From Vibrio sp. RE88 (GTDB lineage Bacteria; Pseudomonadota; Gammaproteobacteria; Enterobacterales; Vibrionaceae), in the NCBI RefSeq assembly GCF_013113835.1, contig NZ_VTYQ01000003.1:558001-622000 (forward strand): a stretch of DNA of 64,000 nucleotides, given 5' to 3'. Shown here in pieces: positions 20,001 through 33,903 of this stretch (the stretch's first letter is position 1; each line of letters starts with the position of its first letter). The notes below the pieces were generated by a model. It did no database searches and was not told where the DNA came from. It saw only the letters and a program-made list of their open reading frames with translations. A program made the translations under genes and the position numbers.

Positions 20001-21926
20001 TTATTCGGTTGTTTCTGAAATTTGTTTAAGGAAATCCTGCACTAACTCTAAATTCCGTGTTCGGGGAATTGGAGGTAAGCTGGCAAGGAATACGCCGCCA
20101 TATTCGCGCGTCACCAATCGATTATCACAAATGATCAGCGCACCTTTGTCTTTCTTATCTCGGATTAAGCGACCAACCCCCTGCTTGAGGGTAATCACAG
20201 CATCCGGTATCTGAACCTGAGAAAATGGATCCCCGCCTTTAAGCTGGCAATCTTCTATCCGCGCCTTAAGCAACGGGTCATCAGGTGCAGTGAAAGGTAA
20301 TTTGTCGATAATAACACAGCTCAGTGTATCACCTCTAACATCAATCCCTTCCCAAAATGCTCCGGTCGCCACCAGCAAAGCATTACCCAGCTCCATAAAC
20401 TCTGCCAGTGTTTTTTGTTTACTGGTTTCCCCTTGCAGCAGCACCGGAATGCTCAAGCATTCACGGAACCTTTCACCAAGCTCTCGCATCATGCTATGAG
20501 AGGTACAAAGGAAAAAGCAGCGACCCTGGTTCTGTTCAATCAAAGGGCTGAGCATGCGAACAAGCTTATCCGCCATACCCGGGCTATTCGGCTCAGGAAG
20601 GTAACGCGGAACACATAGCCTTGCCTGACTTTGATAATCAAATGGACTTGGCAAAGACATTTCCGTCTGAGGTTTTAGACCCAGCCGAGAAGTAAAGTGG
20701 CCGAAATCCCCTTTAACCCCCAGAGTTGCAGAAGTAAATATCCACGCCCCTTGCTTTAGCTCGATCTGTTCTTGAAACTTATCTGATACCGAAAGCGGGG
20801 TGATATGAAGACTAAAATGACGCGGGGTCGTATCGTACCAATAGGAGTATCCCGTGATGGAAACTTCGCAAATCCGTTCAAGCCTTGCTTGAATCGTGCT
20901 GGCACGCTCATACGCCGTATCCAACAGTTGGCTACGGCCCAATGCTAACTTGAGTACCTCGAGACAAAAATCCAGCGACTCACGTAATCTTTCTAATTCT
21001 CTGGCAATTGAGGGAGACTGAATCGCTTCACGCCAGTTACCGCGAAAACCTGGTTCACCGAGGGCTATTCTTAAGTCCATCGCACTTTGCAGCAATTTCT
21101 CACTGATCTTCTGCAATTGGCGCATGTCTTTCGCTTCGGTGCGATAGCCGATTTCAATATCCTTGGATAGCTCCTGAATCTGACGACTGGACAGAGACTG
21201 GCCAAAGTACTGACTGGCAATATCAGGTAGCTGATGAGCTTCGTCGAAGATAAACACTTCCGCTTCTGGAATCAGCTCTCCAAACCCCGTTTCTTTGATC
21301 GCTAAATCGGCTAAAAACAGGTGATGGTTGACGACCACAACGTCCGCATCCATGGCTTTTTTACGAGCCTTGAGAACAAAGCAATCTTGATAACTTGGAC
21401 ACTCTTTACCTAAGCAATTATCGTTAGTTGAGGTGATCGTTGGGATAACTGGGCTATCTTCAGCGATTTCGTCACAGTCGCCTAAATCCCCACTTTTGGT
21501 CTCGCTCGCCCATGAGCGCACTTTAACCAGCTGGCTAAGCAGTGTTGGATCCGCATGATGCCCATGGCTCTCTATCATTTGACGGCTAAGGCGATCAAGA
21601 CACAAATAGTTTGCTCTACCTTTAAGTAACGCCACTTGCCCGTAAAAGCCCAAGGCATCGGTCATTAAAGGTAAATCACGATGGAACAACTGTTCTTGCA
21701 GGTTTTTCGAACCCGTACTGATGATGGTTTTTTTGCCACTCAGCAAGGCTGGAACCAGATAAGCGAAGGTTTTCCCTGTTCCGGTTCCTGCTTCAATAAC
21801 GACTTGCTGGTCGCTTTTAATCGCTTTAACCACAGATTCAGCCATATCTAACTGAGCCTGTCGGGGTTGGAACCCAGGAATCGCTTTACCTAGTGCACCA
21901 TCTGCTGAGAACGTTTTCGAGATCAT
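20001..21926 (-). CDS. yoaA: XPD/DinG-family ATP-dependent DNA helicase YoaA
   Basis: 641 aa. Walker A 'EAGTGTGKT' (about 43-51), DEAH box in 'FIFDEAHQLPD', and an iron-sulfur cluster set of Cys: one near 'YLCLDRL' and three in 'CLGKECPSYQDC'. C-terminal helicase motif VI 'QGVGRLIRD'. YoaA is a 5'-3' helicase that in E. coli works with the Pol III chi subunit at stalled forks. ATG at 21926 preferred over a TTG one codon upstream; no good ribosome binding site is seen. Confidence 0.93.
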   Translation of the reverse strand: MISKTFSADGALGKAIPGFQPRQAQLDMAESVVKAIKSDQQVVIEAGTGTGKTFAYLVPALLSGKKTIISTGSKNLQEQLFHRDLPLMTDALGFYGQVALLKGRANYLCLDRLSRQMIESHGHHADPTLLSQLVKVRSWASETKSGDLGDCDEIAEDSPVIPTITSTNDNCLGKECPSYQDCFVLKARKKAMDADVVVVNHHLFLADLAIKETGFGELIPEAEVFIFDEAHQLPDIASQYFGQSLSSRQIQELSKDIEIGYRTEAKDMRQLQKISEKLLQSAMDLRIALGEPGFRGNWREAIQSPSIARELERLRESLDFCLEVLKLALGRSQLLDTAYERASTIQARLERICEVSITGYSYWYDTTPRHFSLHITPLSVSDKFQEQIELKQGAWIFTSATLGVKGDFGHFTSRLGLKPQTEMSLPSPFDYQSQARLCVPRYLPEPNSPGMADKLVRMLSPLIEQNQGRCFFLCTSHSMMRELGERFRECLSIPVLLQGETSKQKTLAEFMELGNALLVATGAFWEGIDVRGDTLSCVIIDKLPFTAPDDPLLKARIEDCQLKGGDPFSQVQIPDAVITLKQGVGRLIRDKKDKGALIICDNRLVTREYGGVFLASLPPIPRTRNLELVQDFLKQISETTE

Positions 21927-22047
21927 CAAGGGCTATAATTTGAGTTGAACAAGGTTATGAACGAGGGATTATGGCAGGTTTGAAGACTGGGCGCGAATGC
22001 AAATCTGATCCGCGCCGATAGGTCACTTTATTGATGAGTAAATTGTG

Positions 22048-22248
22048 TTAACGGCGGTTGAGATAACGTGATAACCAAGCAGGACCATCAAACTCATTCT
22101 GACCATCCATCATGGCTCGAGCCGCTTCACTGGGCGACGCTTTGTTTTCCCACATTTCATTTAGAAGCTCTTCATTGATTTCGTGGTCACCTAGTAGCGC
22201 ACTGACTCTTTCGGAATACAACTTACGTGCTAGTAGATCTTTATCCAT
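22048..22248 (-). CDS. small protein of unknown function
   Basis: 66 aa, acidic and helical: 'MDKDLLARKLYSERVSALLGD' start, 'NKASPSEAARAMMDG' middle, aromatic end 'GPAWLSRYLNRR'. ATG at 22248 has an AGGTGG ribosome binding site 6 bases upstream; a longer in-frame start at 22290 has none. No membrane segment or known motif. Stands alone between yoaA and the divergent purU. Confidence 0.72.
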   Translation of the reverse strand: MDKDLLARKLYSERVSALLGDHEINEELLNEMWENKASPSEAARAMMDGQNEFDGPAWLSRYLNRR

Positions 22249-22443
22249 ACGTACCACCTGTCGGGCTAAAATCTGACAATTTTTAAACAAATTCGCCGAG
22301 CTAATCGGTTAACTCGGATTAATTGTTGAAACCATCTTGATATTAGTTTAATTGTAGCTTCCATATTGTGGGGCGCTTCACCGTTCAACGCCCGGCAAAA
22401 ATTTCAGAATACGAAAAAAATAATTCACGGAAGTTTTAACCCA

Positions 22444-23277
22444 ATGGAAAAGAAAACACTGCTCACTCATTGTACAGATGCACCTGGCTTGATTTCTAAG
22501 ATCACCAATATCTGTTACAAGCACCAACTCAACATCATCCACAATAATGAATTTGTCGATAATACCAGCGGCCATTTCTTCATGCGTACTGAGCTGGAAG
22601 GTTACTTCAATGATCAAACCTTCCTTGCCGATCTCGATCAAGCTCTGCCTCAAGGCGCTAAACGAAAGTTGATTGGCCCAAACCGTAAACGCATTGTCAT
22701 TCTCGTCACCAAAGAAGCGCACTGTATTGGTGATATTCTAATGAAAAACTACGACGGTAGTCTGGATGTCGATATTGCAGCAGTGGTAGGTAACTACGAT
22801 ACGCTACAAAGCCTGACCGAAAAGTTTGATATTCCATATCATCATGTGTCTCACGAAGGTTTGAACCGTGAAGAGCATGAACAGAAGATGCTGGAAGTGA
22901 TCGATCAGTATAATGCAGACTATCTGGTTCTGGCTAAATACATGCGCGTACTGACGCCATCATTCGTCGAAAAGTACCACCATAAGATCATTAATATCCA
23001 CCATAGTTTCCTACCCGCTTTCATTGGCGCGAAGCCTTATCAGCAAGCTTATGAGCGCGGCGTTAAAATCATTGGTGCAACAGCGCACTTCGTTACGAAT
23101 GACCTAGACGAAGGGCCAATCATCAAGCAAGACGTGATTCCGGTCGATCATAACTTCAGCGCAAAAGACATGGCGCAAGCAGGACGAGATGTTGAGAAGA
23201 ATGTACTCAGCAAAGCACTCAATAAGGTGATAAACGACCACGTCTTTGTCTACGGCAACAAAACTGTGATTCTTTAA
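22444..23277 (+). CDS. purU: formyltetrahydrofolate deformylase
   Basis: Hydrolyses 10-formyl-THF to THF and formate, balancing one-carbon pools and supplying formate to PurT. 277 aa. N-terminal ACT domain ('HCTDAPGLISKITNICYKH'), then a formyltransferase-fold domain with 'HHSFLPAFIGAKPY' and 'GATAHFVTNDLDEGPII' holding the catalytic His and Asp. The ATG at 22444 matches the family; an upstream in-frame start at 22366 would add a 26-residue tail with no family counterpart. Confidence 0.95.
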   Translation: MEKKTLLTHCTDAPGLISKITNICYKHQLNIIHNNEFVDNTSGHFFMRTELEGYFNDQTFLADLDQALPQGAKRKLIGPNRKRIVILVTKEAHCIGDILMKNYDGSLDVDIAAVVGNYDTLQSLTEKFDIPYHHVSHEGLNREEHEQKMLEVIDQYNADYLVLAKYMRVLTPSFVEKYHHKIINIHHSFLPAFIGAKPYQQAYERGVKIIGATAHFVTNDLDEGPIIKQDVIPVDHNFSAKDMAQAGRDVEKNVLSKALNKVINDHVFVYGNKTVIL

Positions 23278-23293
23278 TCTTGTATCCAAATGC

Positions 23294-23321
23294 AAAAAGA
23301 CCTCCCATTGGAGGTCTTTTT
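23294..23321. terminator. bidirectional terminator between purU and fadH
   Basis: Stem AAAAAGACCTCC / GGAGGTCTTTTT with loop CATT, between convergent genes. Confidence 0.88.
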
Positions 23322-23347
23322 AATCTCAGCATTTTGTTAGGACTTAC

Positions 23348-25501
<2,154 letters not shown>

Positions 25502-25557
25502 TTATAAGGTCTTAGACTATCAAGGCCTATACCTGCGCTAAGCGCAGCGGAGCCCTA

Positions 25558-27408
25558 ATGAAAAAATTATTTAAGTTTATCGGTATGATCTTTAAAGGCA
25601 TATGGAAACTGATTACCTTTATTCGTCTTGCCCTAGTTAATCTTATCTTTCTTGTCACTATCGGTATTATCTACTTCATCTACACCAGCGCAGAATCTCC
25701 GGTCCCGTCCGTGCCTCAAGAATCCGCTTTAGTGCTGAATATTTCAGGCCCCATTGTTGAGCAATCAAGATACGTTAATCCAATGGACTCTTTCACTGGC
25801 TCGCTATTTGGTCAGGATATGCCAAGAGAAAACGTCTTGTTTGATATTGTTGAGTCAATACGCCATGCCAAAGACGACCCTAAGATCACTGGTATTGTGC
25901 TGGCTCTGCGTGACATGCCAGAAACCAACCTGACTAAACTGCGCTACATTGCGAAGGCTCTGAATGAGTTTAAAGCTTCAGGCAAGCCTATTTACGCCGC
26001 GGGTGAGTTTTACAACCAAAGTCAGTATTACCTAGCCAGTTATGCCGACAAGATTTACCTAGCTCCAGATGGCGCTGTGTTGATTAAGGGCTACAGCGCT
26101 TACTCGATGTACTACAAGACGCTGTTAGAAAAGCTGGATGTAAATACTCACGTTTTCCGCGTCGGCACCTACAAATCAGCCATCGAACCTTTTGTACGTG
26201 ACGATATGTCAGACGCGGCGAAAGAGTCCGCTTCACGCTGGTTAGGTCAGCTATGGGGAGCCTATGTGGATGACGTTGCCACTAATCGTCAGGTTTCCGC
26301 CAAAACGCTCAATCCAACCATGGAAGAGTTTTTAGGTTTATTAAAAGAACAAGACGGTGACTTGGCTGCTTTGTCTTTGGAGCTAGGCTTGGTAGACGAG
26401 CTGGCGACCCGACAACAAGTACGTGCCGACTTGACCGAAGTATTTGGCAGTAATGGTGAAGACAGCTACAACTACGTCGATTACTACGAATATCAAACCA
26501 CAATGAAGCCGAAATTCGATTTGTCGCAAGATGACATTGCGATTGTCGTTGCTAGCGGTGCCATTATGGACGGTTCCCAACCAAGAGGCGCAACCGGTGG
26601 TGATACCGTCGCGGCACTTCTGCGTCAAGCGCGCAATGACGACAAAATCAAAGCTGTTGTTTTACGTGTAGACAGCCCAGGTGGTAGTGCGTTCGCATCC
26701 GAAGTGATTCGTAATGAAATCGAAGCGCTGAAAGAAGCTGGCAAACCTGTGGTTGCGTCTATGTCGAGCTTAGCGGCATCCGGCGGTTACTGGATTTCAA
26801 TGGGCGCAGATCGAATTGTTGCTCAGCCAACGACGTTAACCGGTTCAATCGGTATCTTCAGTGTGATCACTACGTTTGAAAAAGGCCTAAATAAACTCGG
26901 CGTATACACTGATGGTGTCGGGACTTCCCCGTTCTCAGGCGTGGGCATTACCACTGGCTTGTCAGATGGTGCTGCAGATGCCTTCCAAATGGGCATTGAG
27001 CACGGCTATCATCGCTTTATCGGCCTAGTCAGTGAAAGCCGTGAAATTCCATTGAAAGACATGGACAGTATTGCTCAAGGTCGTGTATGGACAGGCCAAG
27101 ATGCAGCGAAGTTGGGTCTGGTTGATAAGATGGGTGACTTTGATGACGCCGTGAAGCTGGCTGCCGAGCTGGCAAAAGTCGAAGATTACAACCTGTACTG
27201 GGTAGAAGAGCCACTATCGCCTGCTGAGCAGTTCATCCAAGACTTCATGAATCAGGTCAAAGTCAATCTTGGTGTCGATGCCAGCGCATTGCTCCCTGCC
27301 GCCCTGCAGCCTGTAGCTGCACAAGTTGTTCAGGATGCCAGCCTGCTGGACAGTTTCAATGATCCAAAAGGCCAATATGCGTTCTGTTTAAACTGTCAGG
27401 TTCAGTAA
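25558..27408 (+). CDS. sppA: signal peptide peptidase, long (67K) form
   Basis: Inner-membrane protease that degrades cleaved signal peptides. 616 aa. One N-terminal membrane segment (about 20-43), then two tandem ClpP-like domains. The Lys of the Ser-Lys dyad is Lys206 in 'VGTYKSAIEPF' in the first domain; the nucleophile is Ser408 in 'SSLAASGGYW' in the second. This matches the E. coli K209/S409 arrangement. GGAG precedes the ATG by 6 bases. Confidence 0.96.
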   Translation: MKKLFKFIGMIFKGIWKLITFIRLALVNLIFLVTIGIIYFIYTSAESPVPSVPQESALVLNISGPIVEQSRYVNPMDSFTGSLFGQDMPRENVLFDIVESIRHAKDDPKITGIVLALRDMPETNLTKLRYIAKALNEFKASGKPIYAAGEFYNQSQYYLASYADKIYLAPDGAVLIKGYSAYSMYYKTLLEKLDVNTHVFRVGTYKSAIEPFVRDDMSDAAKESASRWLGQLWGAYVDDVATNRQVSAKTLNPTMEEFLGLLKEQDGDLAALSLELGLVDELATRQQVRADLTEVFGSNGEDSYNYVDYYEYQTTMKPKFDLSQDDIAIVVASGAIMDGSQPRGATGGDTVAALLRQARNDDKIKAVVLRVDSPGGSAFASEVIRNEIEALKEAGKPVVASMSSLAASGGYWISMGADRIVAQPTTLTGSIGIFSVITTFEKGLNKLGVYTDGVGTSPFSGVGITTGLSDGAADAFQMGIEHGYHRFIGLVSESREIPLKDMDSIAQGRVWTGQDAAKLGLVDKMGDFDDAVKLAAELAKVEDYNLYWVEEPLSPAEQFIQDFMNQVKVNLGVDASALLPAALQPVAAQVVQDASLLDSFNDPKGQYAFCLNCQVQ

Positions 27409-27448
27409 CGATTGAACGACTGATTCACAAATTGGATTGAGTCTATCT

Positions 27449-27479
27449 GGGGTATTCCTGTGCGGGATGCCCCTTTTTA
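27449..27479 (+). terminator. intrinsic terminator of sppA
   Basis: Stem GGGGTAT / ATGCCCC (one G-U pair), then five T. Confidence 0.75.
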
Positions 27480-27542
27480 TTGCTACTGATTGATATATAA
27501 TCCCACGCTCTGTTCCCCCTACAATTAACTGGTTTCTAAGCA

Positions 27543-28559
27543 ATGGCAAGAAAACACATTTATATCGCTTACACTGGCGGAACCATCGGCATGAAAAAGT
27601 CAGATGACCACGGTTACGTTCCAGTGGCTGGATTCATGGAAAAACAACTGGCTAGCATGCCAGAGTTCCAGCGCCCAGAAATGCCAGAATTCACTATTCA
27701 CGAGTACGACCCTCTGATCGATTCATCCGACATGACGCCAAAGGACTGGCAGCAAATCGCAGATGATATTCGCGAGAACTACGACAAATACGATGGTTTC
27801 GTTATTCTGCATGGCACAGACACGATGGCGTATACTGCCTCGGCACTGTCTTTCATGCTGGAAAACCTCGGTAAGCCTGTGATTGTGACGGGCTCACAAA
27901 TCCCACTTGCGGAGCTACGTTCGGATGGCCAGGCCAACCTGCTTAACGCTCTACACATTGCGGCCAATTACCCTATCAATGAAGTTACCCTGTTCTTCAA
28001 TAATAAATTGATGCGTGGTAACCGCAGTACTAAGTCACACGCAGACGGTTTCAACGCCTTTACTTCTCCGAACTTACCACCATTGCTAGAAGCGGGTATC
28101 AATATCCAGATCAGCAACGATATTGTGGTGGGTGAAAAGCCAGAAGGCGAATTTAAGGTTCATGACATTACACCCCAGCCAATTGGCGTAATCACCATGT
28201 ACCCGGGCATCTCGCACGAAGTGATCCGCAACACGCTGCTTCAGCCAGTCAACGCGATGATCCTACTCACCTTTGGTGTGGGTAATGCACCGCAAAACCC
28301 AGAGCTACTCGCGCACCTTAAGGATGCCTCAGAGCGTGGTGTTATTGTGGTCAACCTGACTCAATGTTTAGCGGGTAAAGTAAACATGGGCGGTTATGCG
28401 ACTGGCTGTGCACTGGCTGAAGCTGGTGTAATTAGTGGTTACGACATGACCCCAGAAGCGGCACTTGCCAAACTGCATTACCTCTTGAGTCAAAACCTGA
28501 CTTACGAACAGGTCAAAGTCCAAATGCAGCAAGTACTACGCGGTGAAATGTCGATATAA
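27543..28559 (+). CDS. ansA: type I (cytoplasmic) L-asparaginase
   Basis: 338 aa, hydrolyses asparagine to aspartate and ammonia in the cytoplasm. First catalytic Thr in 'AYTGGTIGM' (residues 9-17) and second in 'LHGTDTMAYTASAL'. No signal peptide, which separates it from periplasmic AnsB. It has terminators on both sides, and sppA-ansA is a common order in gammaproteobacteria. TATAAT upstream at about 27497 may be its -10. Confidence 0.95.
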   Translation: MARKHIYIAYTGGTIGMKKSDDHGYVPVAGFMEKQLASMPEFQRPEMPEFTIHEYDPLIDSSDMTPKDWQQIADDIRENYDKYDGFVILHGTDTMAYTASALSFMLENLGKPVIVTGSQIPLAELRSDGQANLLNALHIAANYPINEVTLFFNNKLMRGNRSTKSHADGFNAFTSPNLPPLLEAGINIQISNDIVVGEKPEGEFKVHDITPQPIGVITMYPGISHEVIRNTLLQPVNAMILLTFGVGNAPQNPELLAHLKDASERGVIVVNLTQCLAGKVNMGGYATGCALAEAGVISGYDMTPEAALAKLHYLLSQNLTYEQVKVQMQQVLRGEMSI

Positions 28560-28587
28560 CAATATATCTTCAAGAAATTTTACTGAT

Positions 28588-28615
28588 AAAAAAGTCGACA
28601 ACATGTCGACTTTTT
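28588..28615 (+). terminator. intrinsic terminator of ansA
   Basis: Stem AAAAAGTCGAC / GTCGACTTTTT, then CTTTT. Confidence 0.9.
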
Positions 28616-28710
28616 CTTTTTAATTCAGTGCTCTGATGAGATTCGGCGAGCTTGTTCTGACTGAGGATTCAGTTCATCATACGCTTTTCAATCGCAATCC
28701 ATTTCACCTT

Positions 28711-29541
28711 ATGTACATTGATCATTCTATATGGGTTTGGCTACTATTCAGCGCTTCCATTCTTGCCGCGTTTCTTAAAGCGCCGAAAGCCTCATTGAGT
28801 TTGCTTGCCGCAACTCTTCTCGGTGGCTTGATAGCCGGTGTATTATCACCTCTGGGCTTGATTGTCGTTGTTACCTTTCTAGCAATTACTTACTACCTCA
28901 AAAACAAATCCTCGCTACCACCAGTCATACTCTCAACAGTAGTTATCATTGGGAGCCTCGCACTCTTTCTACATTTGGTGCCCGGTTTTAACAATCCACA
29001 AGTACTTCAAAATGTGCAAGCTGGTCCTCTGAGTGCCGATTTCAGCATATATTTGAACCTAGACAAACCACTGGCCTTCTTCGCCCTTCTTTTGGCTTTC
29101 CCTGCGTTGTTAGGAGAAAACCGCAAGATCAATTATCGAACCATACTGTTGATATCAATCCCACTGTTCGCTTTACTGCCTATTGCGTCACTGCTTGGAG
29201 CAATCAAACCCGAGTTCTCTATCCCCAATTGGTGGTGGTTGTTCGCCTTTAACAATCTATTATTCACCTGTGTCGCTGAAGAAGCCCTGTTCCGTGGTTT
29301 TATCCAACAAAAGTTAACGAATAAGTATGGTGCCTATATCGGCGTTGTAGTCGCGAGCCTGTTATTTGGATTGGCACACTTCGCAGGTGGCCCACTATTA
29401 ATTGTTTTCGCTTCGCTAGCCGGGCTTGGCTACGGCTTGATCTTCCATACAACAGGAAGATTATGGGCTGCAGTTTTGGTTCATTTTCTATTTAACTTCA
29501 GTCATTTGCTCTTCTATACCTACCCAATTCTTCGTGGATAA
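28711..29541 (+). CDS. CPBP-family intramembrane metalloprotease
   Basis: 276 aa, about 8 membrane segments. The CAAX/Abi motifs are present: 'EEALFRGFIQ' (EExxxR), 'FGLAHFAGG' and 'HFLFNFSH'. These bind the metal in Rce1-like proteases. Bacterial members vary in role (bacteriocin immunity, protein maturation), so no substrate is assigned. The start is uncertain: the ATG at 28711 gives the usual family length, and one at 28636 would add 25 polar residues; neither has a clear ribosome binding site. Confidence 0.82.
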   Translation: MYIDHSIWVWLLFSASILAAFLKAPKASLSLLAATLLGGLIAGVLSPLGLIVVVTFLAITYYLKNKSSLPPVILSTVVIIGSLALFLHLVPGFNNPQVLQNVQAGPLSADFSIYLNLDKPLAFFALLLAFPALLGENRKINYRTILLISIPLFALLPIASLLGAIKPEFSIPNWWWLFAFNNLLFTCVAEEALFRGFIQQKLTNKYGAYIGVVVASLLFGLAHFAGGPLLIVFASLAGLGYGLIFHTTGRLWAAVLVHFLFNFSHLLFYTYPILRG

Positions 29542-29552
29542 TAAGCAGATAC

Positions 29553-29583
29553 AAAAAAGCCAGCTCACTTGAGCTGGCTTTGT
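29553..29583 (-). terminator. terminator between the CPBP gene and serS
   Basis: Stem AAAGCCAGCTC / GAGCTGGCTTT; six T on the minus-strand side, three on the plus-strand side. Strong for serS, weaker for the CPBP gene. Confidence 0.85.
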
Positions 29584-29598
29584 GACGTTTATTTCAGG

Positions 29599-31002
<1,404 letters not shown>

Positions 31003-32349
31003 TTATTCATAGCGCTTTTGTGGGCTTTTTGCATCTAAACTAGCCAAGTAATCTAACTTTTCGCCAATTTTCGCCTCTAAGCCTCGGTTTGTAGGAGAAT
31101 AGTAACGAGTCTCCCCCATTTCTGGTGGCAGATATTTCTCTCCAGCCGCATAAGCACCGGGCTCGTCATGAGCGTAACGATACTCCGCTCCATAGCCGAG
31201 ATCTTTCATTAAACTTGTCGGTGCATTGCGAAGGTGAGGTGGTACCTCATACTCAGGTTGATTGTGGGCATCGCGCAGGGCTTGCTTCCAAGCGGTATAA
31301 ACAGCATTACTTTTAGGTGCGCAAGCAAGATATACAATCGCTTGGGCAATGGCTCTTTCACCCTCTGCTGGCCCCACTCTGGTAAAGCAGTCCCACGCTG
31401 ACAACGCGACCTGCATTGCGCGCGGGTCAGCATTACCGATGTCCTCAGATGCAATTGCCAGTAATCGGCGAGCGATATACAAAGGGTCACAACCTGCGGC
31501 AATCATACGTGCTGACCAGTAAAGTGCCGCATCTGGATTCGAACCACGAATCGATTTATGCACTGCTGAAATCAAGTCGTACCAAATGTCTCCTTTGTTA
31601 TCAAAGCGCGACACTTTTTCGCCAGCCACTTCAGCAAGGAGCTCTAACGTGATTTGCTTAACGCCCTTATCATCCTCTTGCGCCATGTCATACAGCAGCT
31701 CAAGATAGTTAAGTGACATACGAGCATCGCCATTCACTAACTCAGATAAGCGATCCAATACGTTATCGACGAAATGGGCTTCAAACTGACCTAAACCACG
31801 CTCGGCATCATTAATGGCTTGTTCTAGTGCCAGACGGATATCTTGCTGAGCCAAAGAGGTAAGCTTGTAGACCCGAGCACGAGACAGCAAAGCGTTGTTA
31901 AGCTCAAAGGAGGGGTTCTCCGTCGTCGCGCCAATAAAAGTCACGGTACCATCTTCAATATGAGGGAGAAACGCATCTTGTTGGGATTTGTTAAAGCGAT
32001 GAACCTCATCAACAAACAAAATCGTTCTTCGACCCGTCAATTTGTTTTCACGAGCTTTATCAATCGCAGCACGAATGTCTTTGACGCCAGAGGTCACCGC
32101 AGAAACTCGCTCGACTTCCGCATTGGCATAATTTGCCGCAACTTCAGCCAGAGTTGTTTTTCCGGTTCCGGGCGGGCCCCAAAGGATCATCGAATGAATA
32201 TGTCCTGCCTCCAGCGCACGGCGCAGGGGTTTACCTAGCCCAAGAATATGCTGCTGACCAATGTATTGGTCCAGCGTTTCTGGGCGCATTCTTGCAGCAA
32301 GGGGACGAAAATCTTCGTCCCCTGAAAAGTCCAATGAATAGTTACTCAC
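31003..32349 (-). CDS. rarA: replication-associated recombination protein RarA (MgsA)
   Basis: 448 aa AAA+ ATPase related to the clamp loader and RuvB; acts at stalled forks. Walker A 'GPPGTGKTT', Walker B '[11 protein letters not shown]', C-terminal tetramerisation domain. Starts with GTG (GTG-AGT-AAC, fMet-Ser-Asn), matching E. coli RarA, with AAAGGA upstream inside lolA. Only 2 bases separate it from the lolA stop, so translation is probably coupled. Confidence 0.95.
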   Translation of the reverse strand: MSNYSLDFSGDEDFRPLAARMRPETLDQYIGQQHILGLGKPLRRALEAGHIHSMILWGPPGTGKTTLAEVAANYANAEVERVSAVTSGVKDIRAAIDKARENKLTGRRTILFVDEVHRFNKSQQDAFLPHIEDGTVTFIGATTENPSFELNNALLSRARVYKLTSLAQQDIRLALEQAINDAERGLGQFEAHFVDNVLDRLSELVNGDARMSLNYLELLYDMAQEDDKGVKQITLELLAEVAGEKVSRFDNKGDIWYDLISAVHKSIRGSNPDAALYWSARMIAAGCDPLYIARRLLAIASEDIGNADPRAMQVALSAWDCFTRVGPAEGERAIAQAIVYLACAPKSNAVYTAWKQALRDAHNQPEYEVPPHLRNAPTSLMKDLGYGAEYRYAHDEPGAYAAGEKYLPPEMGETRYYSPTNRGLEAKIGEKLDYLASLDAKSPQKRYE

Positions 32350-32351
32350 TA

Positions 32352-32948
32352 TTAATTCCTTTGGTCGTCGACCTCTACCCCTTCAGGAATGGTAAAGGTA
32401 AAGCGATCGGCACTTGGTTTAGCCAGTTTGATGTTATTAAACTTGAAGGTACTTTTTTGGCCATCTTGCTCTATGACACTAAAGCCCTTCACCGCACCTT
32501 TACCATCAATCTCTAGCTTAAACTGTCCCTGATTGGTGTCCACTGCGGTCGGAACCAATGTAAACACATCGCCTTGTTGTGACACTTTGTAGTTTTCCCA
32601 GTCGCTGGCGCGGTTGCGAGTTAGCAAAACAAAAGGGGTTTGCTCAGTAGCTTGCTCCTGCCAGTAAATGCTAACTTGTTCGATGAAAGGGCTGTAATAC
32701 CACAGAGATTCACCATCTGACACCAAGACATTCTCATCTGGTGACGTGGTAGTCCAACGGAACAAGCTTGGACGCGCAATTTCGACTTTGCCTTCACCTT
32801 CCGTCAACATTTCCCCTTCCGGGCTGATCAACTGCTGTGAAAAATCCGCACTAAACCCGTCAGTCAGTTGCAGTCGCTGGCTCAATTCATCTTTGGGCGC
32901 TGCGATGACGGAGAAGCTAAGGAAAAACAACGCGGCTAATTTCTTCAT
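32352..32948 (-). CDS. lolA: outer membrane lipoprotein carrier protein
   Basis: 198 aa periplasmic chaperone that takes lipoproteins from LolCDE and hands them to LolB. Signal peptide residues 1-17 ending 'SVIAA'. Conserved '[33 protein letters not shown]' region lies at 34-66 and the hydrophobic-core residue Arg43-type position falls within it. Unlike E. coli, ftsK is not immediately upstream; a YecA-like gene is. Confidence 0.94.
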   Translation of the reverse strand: MKKLAALFFLSFSVIAAPKDELSQRLQLTDGFSADFSQQLISPEGEMLTEGEGKVEIARPSLFRWTTTSPDENVLVSDGESLWYYSPFIEQVSIYWQEQATEQTPFVLLTRNRASDWENYKVSQQGDVFTLVPTAVDTNQGQFKLEIDGKGAVKGFSVIEQDGQKSTFKFNNIKLAKPSADRFTFTIPEGVEVDDQRN

Positions 32949-33030
32949 TCTTTATCATCCTATTTCGTCGCGAATACGACGTTATACCTCGGTTTCGATA
33001 CTGTTTTGACCGGGTAACGTTAACTTTGTT

Positions 33031-33645
33031 CTACTGACCGCAGCACTGTTTGAATTTTTTACCACTACCACACGGGCAAATGTCGTTACGCCCGATATCT
33101 TTAAATGGATTTACACTTTGCGCTTTGGCACCAACCATGGCTTCATCTGCCGCTTGCGCGACTTCGTTAATCATCAAATCCAGCTGGCCAAGAAAGTCAT
33201 TCAGTGCCGGTGGCGTTTCGATACCTGCTTCTTTCATCTGCGCTTGAGTCTGCTCTTCATCGATTGCCAACATCATTGTGGTTAGCAAAGCTTGTAGCAT
33301 GCGTAATGTCCCATCACCGATAGACGTTTCCGCCCATTGCTCTTCAATGGTAGGCCAAAGCATCATAAACCCTTCAGCAAAATCGGCGAGCTGCTCTTCA
33401 CGCTGCTCTTCATTAAGCAAGGACAACAAAGAATATTCATTGCGCTTTAAATAGCTGTATTGCTGATTTATATGACCTTCAACCTCCGCCTTAACAGACT
33501 GTGCTTGCTCGGAGAAAAGGCCAGGTAGCCAACTTTCTGGCGCGAGAGGCTTTGTCGCCAAGTTTGCAGCCAGAGTGACCCCTTCAAGATACAGTGCAGA
33601 TTCTTCAGTTTGGGATGGTTCAAGTGTCAGTAGTTGATAAGTCAT
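33031..33645 (-). CDS. YecA/UPF0149-family protein with SEC-C zinc motif
   Basis: 204 aa. UPF0149-type helical body (about 20-160) and a C-terminal SEC-C zinc-binding motif 'GRNDICPCGSGKKFKQCC' like that of SecA. Related YecA proteins bind SecA or ribosomes in E. coli through such a motif. Whether this one does so is inference. It precedes lolA by 82 bp in the same direction. Confidence 0.85.
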   Translation of the reverse strand: MTYQLLTLEPSQTEESALYLEGVTLAANLATKPLAPESWLPGLFSEQAQSVKAEVEGHINQQYSYLKRNEYSLLSLLNEEQREEQLADFAEGFMMLWPTIEEQWAETSIGDGTLRMLQALLTTMMLAIDEEQTQAQMKEAGIETPPALNDFLGQLDLMINEVAQAADEAMVGAKAQSVNPFKDIGRNDICPCGSGKKFKQCCGQ

Positions 33646-33903
33646 TATCTGATTCAGTGTTGCTAGATTCTCGCGCCATTATAACCCTATGCGCCGCTGT
33701 GGGTCACCCAAGTCTTGATAAGGTACATAGACGGCTCCATTGGTTCATTTTTGAGAAGTCGTTCATTTCGTTTAACAAACTTAGACCTAATTGGAGTAAA
33801 CATTCAAATCAATGACTTATTTCACTTTGAGAATTAGAATGATGAATGCAAAATCCCGTCGATTATAGTTTTAGCAACCTGTTTAGATGCAGTCGGGTTA
33901 ACC

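Noticed and set aside
22366..22443. N-terminal extension of purU
   Set aside because: The 26 extra residues are not found in PurU proteins; the ACT domain starts right after the ATG at 22444.
22249..22443. Possible riboswitch in front of purU
   Set aside because: Only one short GGGCG/CGCCC pairing is visible; no known folate, purine or glycine aptamer core can be recognised.
33594..33815. 73-residue plus-strand frame between the YecA-like gene and the pilin gene
   Set aside because: It overlaps the YecA-like gene start, has no ribosome binding site and no recognisable composition.
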